Source: Membranipora membranacea
Lineage: Eukaryota; Bryozoa; Gymnolaemata; Cheilostomatida; Membraniporidae
NCBI GenBank assembly: GCA_914767715.1
Contig: OU612067.1
Coordinates: 24,648,162 to 24,712,161, forward strand
DNA length: 64,000 nt
Reading direction: 5' to 3'
The position numbers were made by a program, and so were the translations under genes. Shown piece after piece: positions 56,755-64,000 of this stretch. How positions within the stretch are numbered: position 1 is the first letter of the stretch; each line of letters starts with the position of its first letter. The notes beneath the pieces were generated by a model, which was not told the DNA's origin, made no database searches, and saw only the letters and a list, made by a program, of their open reading frames with translations.

Positions 56755-58200
56755 AACAGTTTGACAAAGGAGAGGAAGCGGATGCCGGTTTCCTAGACTT
56801 CAGTAAAGCTTTCGACCAAGTTGACCACAATAACTTCTTCAGAAACTCGCTTATATCGGAGTTACCCCTCAAGCTACTTTCTAGGTACAGAGTCTACTAG
56901 AAGGTCAATCCCAAGTATTTACAGTTGATGGCCATAGTTATAGCCCAAGCCAAGGTCATCCCAGGGTTCAGTAATTGGCCCAATCCTGTTCCTGGTCTAC
57001 ATAAACGACCTAGCTGACTCAGTCATATCCAAAACCCGCATGTTCGCAGACGATACGTCATCTGTTCGACCGGTGAAAACTTTTTCCAGCTCCAAAAAAA
57101 TCTAGATGCCCTCCAAGTATGGGAGAGTAGTTGGAAGATGGAGTTCAATCCTCTCAAATGCGAACATGTTAAATTTACCCAAAAAAGAACTAAAGGAGCC
57201 AACAACAACCACATACATAATGAAACAGATATCCCGAAGACAAAGGGTGTAAAATACCTAGGATTAAGGCTGGAGAGCTCTCTTAGATGGAACGAAAACA
57301 TCAACTATATTACCAACAAAGCAGCCAGCATAAGGTGAGGGTTCATAAGAAGAGCACACAATACCATACTTTCTAAAACATCTCAGAGCAAAAGCTTACC
57401 CCATACCATACATGACAAGTTAGCTGGGCTCTATATCTGGTGGTGTATAAACTTGAAGGCTGGGTTGGTCTGGGGGCCCTAGGGGGCCCTAAAATACTCC
57501 CGCCGCCGGCCCCGGGTAACACCCCAGCCGCCCATGCTCTTAAAATATTTGATTTTCTGTAGTTTTATTGTTAGATAACTGTAATATACCAAATTCTAGC
57601 AAGTGTTACACAGAATTTTACTATGTATTAATGTTTAAACTAATGCAATTTGTTATAATAGGTTGAAAACTAGACCTCATGACAGCAAAATAAGCATATA
57701 AAACTTCACTAAGCTCTTAGGTGCAAAAGTGGGGTGGTTATGGGATCATCTGGTCTCATAGGGTAATCAGCCCTTATATCTGGTGTTACCCTACCAAATA
57801 GGGTAACATGTCATGTATGCCCCATACTCGTCAGGCCCATTCTAGAATACACATCATCAGTATGGGATGGTAGCCTGACGCAAGCACAAGCAACAAAGCT
57901 CGAAGCTGTGTAACGCAAGGCCGTGCGCATGTGTTTACAATGTTCCGCGGTCAGACCACACAACTAGCACCTCGCAGCTGATTGAACAACTAGAATGGAA
58001 AAACCTAAGTACCAGAATGGCGAAGAATTGTACTCTTCCGACCCATCCACTTTGGTAAAGTAGAGACTGACATGGGAGATTACATCAACTTCACCCACAT
58101 CCTGGCAGTTCTAGAAGGCACAACCCACAGTACCTAATACCTCACTGCAGCCCTGACCTCCACAAAAAGAGATTCTTTGTCTCCCCGCTAAATTGTGAAA
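56755..58200 (+). pseudogene. Non-LTR RT fragment, split by a nested DNA element
   Basis: It reads F-L-D-F-S-K-A-F-D-Q-V-D-H, then I-G-P-I-L-F-L-V-Y-I-N-D-L, then M-F-A-D-D-T, and K-Y-L-G-L-R-L-E-S-S-L-R-W-N. The frame is resumed after the insertion at 57,828 as R-P-I-L-E-Y-T-S-S-V-W-D. Frameshifts and stops are scattered throughout. It is a CR1/L2-like element, more decayed than the one at 52.5 kb. Confidence 0.8.
57407..57819. mobile_element. 413-bp MITE with 8-bp TSD (hAT-like)
   Basis: Terminal inverted repeats catacatgaca / tgtcatgtatg are flanked by the 8-bp duplication CCCCATAC (57,399-57,406 and 57,820-57,827). Joining the flanks restores the LINE frame A-Y-P-I-L-V-R-P-I-L-E-Y. An 8-bp duplication suits hAT (or P) elements. 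The interior is noncoding with a GC-rich patch at 57,470-57,520. Confidence 0.85.
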
Positions 58201-58559
58201 TGATCTTTTTTATCACTCTTTGATACTTGTAGATCCTCCTGTGGCAGGTTAAGGTTACAGTAAATGGTGAAAATCTGGTTATACGATCTATGACACGGGC
58301 TAATACCGATAGACGAGCCTGAAAAAATACTGGAAACTTCAGATGAAGAAACGATTACTCTACAAGTATCAAGTAAGTATGGTATGCTTAATTGAGTTCA
58401 GTGGTAACTTCAGGCCTATATATAGGCATGTCGGCAAAGAGAAATGCTTTCTCTCTGTTTCTGCTATTTGCAGCCGCTAGATGTCTGCCTGGTATCGACA
58501 TCTGTTAGTTGCCAAATAGACATCCGGTTACATAAAAGGCATCCAGGCACGTATTTGAC
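58201..58559. other. Spacer
   Basis: I see no gene or clear repeat here. Confidence 0.4.
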
Positions 58560-59470
58560 AAAGGTGGATTGGTATGTAGCAGAGGAGGATGGATTGTAGT
58601 CACTCATCATCGGGGCGACAACCCCATCTGAATAGGGCTGTAACAGCAAATATTAATGCTCTAAGCCCATTTGGTTGGGTTTGTTACACCAAAAACTTTC
58701 TGCTCCAAGCCCATACAAATGGGTTTGTTACAGAAAGTATTACTGCTACAAGTTGTTGTACTAAAAATGTTTTCTGTAAATGGCCATCCGCCACACATCT
58801 CTGGTCTATCCTCAGCCTATGCAGATGAGTTTGTTACTGCTCCAAGCCCATATGGATGAGTAGTTGGCAACCATCAGTTGCCATATGGCCATTCGGATGG
58901 GTTTGTTACAGTCACACTTCGAGATTGATACAAGGTGAAATGGATGGCCAGTTAGCATTGCCGCATGGGTATTCGTCATAAGCGGATGGCCCTTTTATGG
59001 AGATATGTTGCTGATGGCCATTTACCGGACACATTTGGCTCATCTGGAAGAATGGTTACAGCAAATATTACTGCTCAAACAAAACCCACCCGGATGGAGT
59101 TAATTTAGCAAACATTACTATTCCAAGCCTGTCTGGATGGGTTTGTTGCAGCTATAATGCGAAAAATGTGGCCGGTCCACCACAAATCTTTACGTTAAAG
59201 GTCCATCCACTCATGACAAATATCCATTTCACATTATATCAATTTCAAAGCTCGGCAGTCACAAACCAATCCTGTTGCAAATTTTGCAACCAGATGGCTT
59301 CATGGCAGATGTCAATTGTAAAACAGACCCATCCGGATGGCTATTTGGCAACCGTTGGACACCAAATAGGCGTCCTGATGGGTTTCTTTCACAGCAAACT
59401 CCACCGTAACAAAACCCATCTCTGTCTAAAGTGCATTTGCATCTGTTACAAGCCAATCCTGTCCCATGAA
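58560..59470. repeat. Field of degenerate repeats built on ggatgggtttgttacag
   Basis: Variants of ggatgggtttgttacag and tactgctccaagccca occur about eight times at irregular spacing (for example 58,673, 58,724, 58,828, 58,895, 59,136, 59,380), often paired in the same order. It looks like an old satellite or the end of a repeat-rich element. Open frames across it differ and are not genes. Confidence 0.6.
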
Positions 59471-59639
59471 TTTTATGTCCGGTAGCGTTAAAAGCAACCG
59501 GAAGCCTATTTGTCCGTTGGGCAACCGACGGCTGCCAAATAGTAGGTTCTCATCGCAGAATAGCTATCAAAGTCCGAGAAGACAAATTTAGCATATTGTT
59601 TATACCTGGTTCTGGAAGTAGTTCATTGTGTTATGCGAT

Positions 59640-60265
59640 TTTATCTCTGTTCGAACTCCCCTGTTTTTGATGGCTATTGCACATTTGTCTCTAAGCGATC
59701 AACTTGCACTTCCAGTATGCCCGTTCATGTCTCCGGCCAAGATAAGCACATCTGCAGCTCTGCAACAAACTGTCCAAAATCTGTCTTTGGCCTCACAGTC
59801 TTGCTGTTCGCATAGGCAGAAACGATGTTATAGGTCTGCCTTTTGGTCACCAAGTTCAAATTGATAATCCCCTCAGATTACCTGGTTACATGACTCATCC
59901 CACACCATTCCTCGGTCTTATCCCGCCACTGTTGTACAGCTTGACGCCATCGTCAATGTATCTTGCCTTTCCTCCAGGCCTTTCTCCTCCCATCTGGTCT
60001 CCTGTAGGCATATGTTACGCCTCACCATCGTATCAGCTATCTCTCTACTCTTATTTGTGAGTGTAGCAATGTTTAGGGCCGCTAGCTTGATAATCGTCTA
60101 CCTCGCTCGCCTACTTTCCACAAGGTCCCCAACAAGGGAGATGCCTTGGCATAGTATGGTTCTCTCTGGTTTTAGTCTGTGGCATAGTTTTTCCGGCCGG
60201 ATGCTCTGCCTGTCGCTGAACCCGTCTCTATCCAGGATTGGGACTGGCTGAGTCTGGCACCGGAT
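59640..60265 (-). pseudogene. RTE-like LINE endonuclease fragment, antisense and decayed
   Basis: On the - strand: A-A-L-N-I-G-T-L-T-N-K-S-R-E, then C-L-Q-E-T-R-W, S-G-G-I-R-P-R-N-G-V-G, N-I-V-S-A-Y-A and finally G-D-M-N-G-H-T-G-S. This is the motif order of the AP-type endonuclease of RTE/BovB-like elements, spread over several frames with stops. The + strand open frames at the same place are shadows. Confidence 0.75.
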
Positions 60266-61420
60266 TGTACATTCCTCAAGCAAATTTTTCATAATATCAT
60301 AATATCTACAAAACAACCACCTCTATTGCAGAAATAACTGTTGGTCTTGTTCTTGACTTTTTTGCTAGTTTTCATATTTTATCCTGCCCCCTACCTGTTC
60401 CAGCTAAGAATTGGTCACTTGCCATAGCACACCAGGACATGTAGGTATATACATAAAGTACATAATTATTTTGCTTTATTTTTATCAGATCCTATGCGGA
60501 GAAAATTAGTTGTGCATTTGGCTGCGACTTGAGATGATTTCCACCAATCTACATCAGGTTTGTTAAGTTATCATGAACGTGAAAAATACCACTTGCCTTT
60601 GCCCCATAAGTGAGCCCAGAAGGTACAATATGAGGATTGAAAAAAAAAAACGAAGCTGAAAGACATAATGCATATGGTAATTCGCAGTTGGGCAGTAAAA
60701 ATATTGACATTGAATGTACATCATATCAACTACCCTTGCGGATAAACTATTTTGGTTCCAAGTTTCAATCAAGGTAATTTTGTACCGAAAAACATAATAT
60801 GTCCTGATTGGGAGGTCTGCATCAACCCATCACCCTATCCCTAATGACAGGATACCAGTGCTAAGATGAGAAAGTGTCCATCTGTTCATCTTCACACTAT
60901 TTCAGAGTGACCTACAGTGCTGGTTGGTAAATAGAATTGATATGTACGGGGATGTGAACTATCAGCTGAGGTGTTGAGCCGCTTGGAGGTAGTGTCCATC
61001 ATGCCTACCGTGTATCGAGATATGGGTATGTACAAAGGTGTTACTTTCATTTTCATTCCATAAGTACTGTAACCAAAAAATAGCTTCTCTCTGTGGAAGT
61101 GTTTATATTTCTATTTATAGCAATCAGCAAATTTTTTTCCCCAGAAAGAAAGTATTTTTACAATCACAATACCTAAATTTGTTGTCAGTTGTTATAAGTT
61201 TTGATAGCAAGAGGTCCTGGGTTCAATTTCCCCTCTTGTTATGAGAGATCTTCCTGCTCATATCCCATAACACGCCGAGCAACATAAACCAACACCAACT
61301 GAACTGACTCAAAAGTCGCCACTTCTCTAACGACGACTCTACAACTATACTGTGTGGAACATTCTTAGTCTACCGACATCAAAGAGGCTGTCTATCAGTA
61401 ATAAACCTATGAAGACAAGA
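60266..61420. other. Spacer
   Basis: No gene is seen. AT-rich, with an A run near 60,641. A tRNA-like B box (gggttcaatttccc, 61,209) has no convincing A box. Confidence 0.4.
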
Positions 61421-61424
61421 AATT

Positions 61425-61860
61425 TCAAAAGTTGAAACTTGGTGCATGGCCAACAGGCTCACTCTAAATTATTCAAAAACGTTCCAAATTATTTTAAAAT
61501 CGCCAAAAAAGCAAATTGTTTTGGCGGAATATAAAATTGATCTCAGCTGTAAAACACAATTTTTTAGGCATTATTCTTGACTCTAATATAACTGATATGA
61601 ATTACCTCGTGGACCACTGCCGAAAATTCAACCTAATTTTAACATTGATTAGGGCAGCTCTCCCTTATCTTGATAGCAAAACAATGGTTGACCTGTATTA
61701 CCGTTGTTTTTACCCACTGGCTTCCTGTCTGGGGGGCAGTGATGACTGCAGCTGGAAGGGGCACTTGTCCTGTACGTGTGTCTTGTATTTGACCTTCAAG
61801 CTTTACAATTGGGCTGTCTACGCCCTAGCGCAGGCTATAAGACTGTCCCTTTGCTTTTGA
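61425..61860 (+). pseudogene. Non-LTR RT fragment
   Basis: It reads V-E-T-W-C-M-A-N-R-L-T-L-N-Y-S-K-T and, after a frame change, F-L-G-I-I-L-D-S-N-I and L-Y-Y-R-C-F-Y-P-L-A-S-C. These are RT thumb and C-terminal motifs of Jockey/CR1-type elements. The rest has decayed. Confidence 0.75.
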
Positions 61861-62739
61861 CATGTTTCTATTGCAATTATCTACAATTTTTGATTAAATC
61901 TTTTTTTTGCCTTTCTCTGAGTCATACTCAATTGAACTTTATCTATATATGTTATCAATTTTATCTCTAGCAATAAACACACATGAAAGAAAAAATTGTC
62001 TAACAGTCTTCGAGTTAGGGTGTCAATTACCTCTCTGAAATGTGCAGTCTCACACCACTACCCTCCCTCATATCGGACAAGGGATAGAAATACCCATATA
62101 GATAATTATGACAAACCTATACACAAAATGACCTAATGACCTAATTTTACACTAGTACCCACTCGGTAGCTAAAACTACATGCATCTTTAGTGGCTAGTT
62201 ATTGCATAGCACCTTTAACATGATAATCCCATAATAACCTAATACTAATAGTTATTTTTCTGGCTGCTTTGCGATGCCAATAAATGTTGCAGCTAGCTTT
62301 CTGGATATTGTAATCTTTATTTATTTTTTAGACTGCCATAGAAAGACAGAGCATCTTAAAGAAACTCAGTACCATTCACCAGCTACAAGCAAACAAATAA
62401 CCACACCTACTGAAGCATCAGTGTTGTGATTTTGAAAAAAATTAATGGGCGTTGTAGCCATTTATAATGATTTAAGAACGAGGATTTATATTTTGGTCCA
62501 TTTCCATAATTTTTATATAATCCCCATAGGGGAAAATGGAACTCTATCCTCTGTGCTCCCATAGATCTCAGCCAAACCTCAAATGTATTTTCCGGTAATT
62601 ATTTATTCCTCTCCCTGAGAATAAAGCTTAAAATTCATTTTATACGATTATTTTATGGTGTATTTTGATAAAGTATAACAGCTTCAATACAATATAATGA
62701 GTGATGGATAACCAAAATTTTGTCTTTTTTAAACCAAGG
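61861..62739. other. Spacer
   Basis: No gene or repeat is recognised. AT-rich. Confidence 0.4.
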
Positions 62740-63560
62740 ACTAAGCAACTTCCTAATAATATGCAAGTTGCGATTGTTATCAATATCCAGCGCGTTTGGT
62801 GCTGTTTTGCTCCAGGAATCTGGTAAAGATATCTGGCAACCATTGGAATATGCCTCGCGTAAGATGACTGACACTTAGACACGCTCTTCGATGGCAGAGA
62901 AGGAAACTCTTGTCATCATGTGGGCAGTTTGACTAGTATATGATAGGTCAAAAGTTTGAAGTTGAAACGGTCCATAAACCCTTGGTACAAATTCTAGGTG
63001 GTAAAGATCTGAGTGATCTACCACCGAGGGTGCAAAGGTTCAAAATGAGGATAATGAGGTATGGATATAAAAATTTTGGTGTTAAGATGTTTGTTGCCGA
63101 TAGTTTGAGCCGACCCAACGAGGCTTACAGTGCAGCCAGTGTGAAGCACTGTGCAGCTGTTGAGTACTTTATTGACAGTATTTGTGAGGACTTAGTCCCT
63201 GATATACATGAAATAGAGGCGTTTGAAGCCATCGTGACTGACGATGTCGCAGTTAAATTCAAGCAGTATTTGGTCGAGGGTTGGCGAAGAAACAAGCAGT
63301 CATAAATTGTCCGGGTACAAAGGATGTCTCATGTTTAATGATAGACTTGATGTACCTGCTAGTTTGCGTAGTGCCTATATTGCACATGCACATGCTGGAC
63401 ACCAGGGTACTGCTAAACCTGCAGAGCTGCTCGACAGGTAGTCTGGTGGCCGAGCTATCACCCAACGACAAATTTTTGTCAATTTTAGCTCTTGCTTTTG
63501 GCCTGAGTCCCGCAGCAATTGATCTCGGGAATATGCTGTGCAGCTAAAGCCAAGCTTCTT
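62740..63560 (+). pseudogene. Gypsy-type RNase H and integrase N-terminus remnant
   Basis: It reads S-S-A-F-G-A-V-L-L-Q, Y-A-S-R-K-M-T, E-K-E-T-L-V-I, then after stops K-P-L-V-Q-I-L, L-P-P-R-V-Q-R-F and V-A-D-S-L-S-R-P. An integrase-like zinc region follows (H-A-H-A-G-H-Q-G). The first catalytic Asp of RNase H is missing. It is a different family from the element at 8-17 kb and lies in the opposite orientation; no LTR is visible nearby. Confidence 0.8.
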
Positions 63561-64000
63561 TCAGATTGTCTGCTCAACAACCCGTAGCAGACAACTCCAA
63601 TTTGTACTTCAAGAGACATTCTGATGCGTTAAAAGTGCTCAGATAGCTGTATATGCAAGTTTGAGGCATCACATCATCAAATTCCTTACAAACATTATCA
63701 AACCAAAGTGAATAGTTGTAATGTGATGCCACAAACTCGCACTTGCAGCCATCTAAGGAGTAAGAACCTAAATTATGTTCGGGTATACATAAAAAAGTAT
63801 CATGTGAAATTGCTTTTATAAACATAGTTTTGGCAATCAGACATTACATGTATTTCGTCTGCCGCATTATGGGCATTGATTTTTGCTTATTGAAATATTA
63901 TAGAAGAACTACTGATCTTTCAATTCCAACATAGCTCACCATGTCGTAAAATACAACCTCATTAAATGACAATTGATATCTGAAACCTGGGAACTTGAAT
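63561..64000. other. Right-edge spacer
   Basis: I see no gene or recognisable repeat up to the window end. Confidence 0.4.

Noticed and set aside
61200-61230. Possible tRNA gene from a B-box-like gggttcaatttccc
   Set aside because: No A box or cloverleaf can be formed upstream at the right distance.

Overview
The window is animal (metazoan) nuclear DNA: AT-rich, with spliceosomal introns, a caspase-fold gene family and many retroelement and DNA-transposon remnants. No ribosomal, mitochondrial or other marker gene is present. A marine invertebrate with a compact, duplication-prone genome (a sponge, for example) would fit, but the species cannot be read from this sequence.

The core is a tandem array, all on the + strand, of one gene family that joins ankyrin (ANK) repeats to a caspase (peptidase C14) domain in three coding exons. 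Exon 1 carries a short helical stretch and about three ANK repeats. Exon 2 holds the large-subunit half with the catalytic His in SHGRAG. Exon 3 holds the catalytic Cys in VQACQQ and the small subunit. Introns are phase 1 and phase 0. I call the copies A (2.77-5.16 kb, ANK exon broken, caspase exons open), B (22.9-26.7 kb, complete), C (32.4-34.5 kb, pseudogene), F (37.8-39.2 kb, truncated pseudogene), D (41.7-42.2 kb, intact ANK exon without its own caspase exons) and E (45.95-50.37 kb, complete). A further truncated exon lies at the left edge. The DNA between copies is itself duplicated: an upstream module of about 2.7 kb recurs at 1-2.75, 21.0-22.9 and 38.95-41.7 kb. The A block (2.7-7.38 kb) matches the C block (32.4-36.7 kb), and B downstream (24.0-28.7 kb) matches E (47.7-52.35 kb). 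A nearly identical 4,224-bp tandem duplication spans 40.55-48.99 kb.

Between A and B lies a Ty3/gypsy-type LTR retrotransposon on the - strand (8,032-17,261). It has 561- and 426-bp LTRs, gag, a candidate -1 frameshift signal, protease, and a split RT/RNase H with no integrase. Two DNA elements are nested in its RT: a 2,273-bp element with an 11-bp target duplication, and a 527-bp TTAA-flanked element with a tRNA-like core. A 1,500-bp tandem repeat follows (17.27-20.74 kb).

From 52.4 kb to the right edge the window is a graveyard of mobile elements: a non-LTR element with ORF1 and ORF2 (52.4-55.4 kb), a 21-bp minisatellite, a 132-bp near-perfect hairpin, a second non-LTR RT split by an 8-bp-TSD element, a degenerate repeat field, an antisense RTE-like endonuclease, another RT fragment and a gypsy RNase H/integrase remnant. 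I recognise no single-copy host gene there.

Functionally, the complete copies (B, E) keep the caspase His, Cys and primary S1-pocket Arg positions, so they are predicted cysteine proteases cutting after Asp. ANK repeats stand where a death-fold prodomain would normally be, which suggests a sensor or adaptor role upstream of cell death or immunity. That role is inference.
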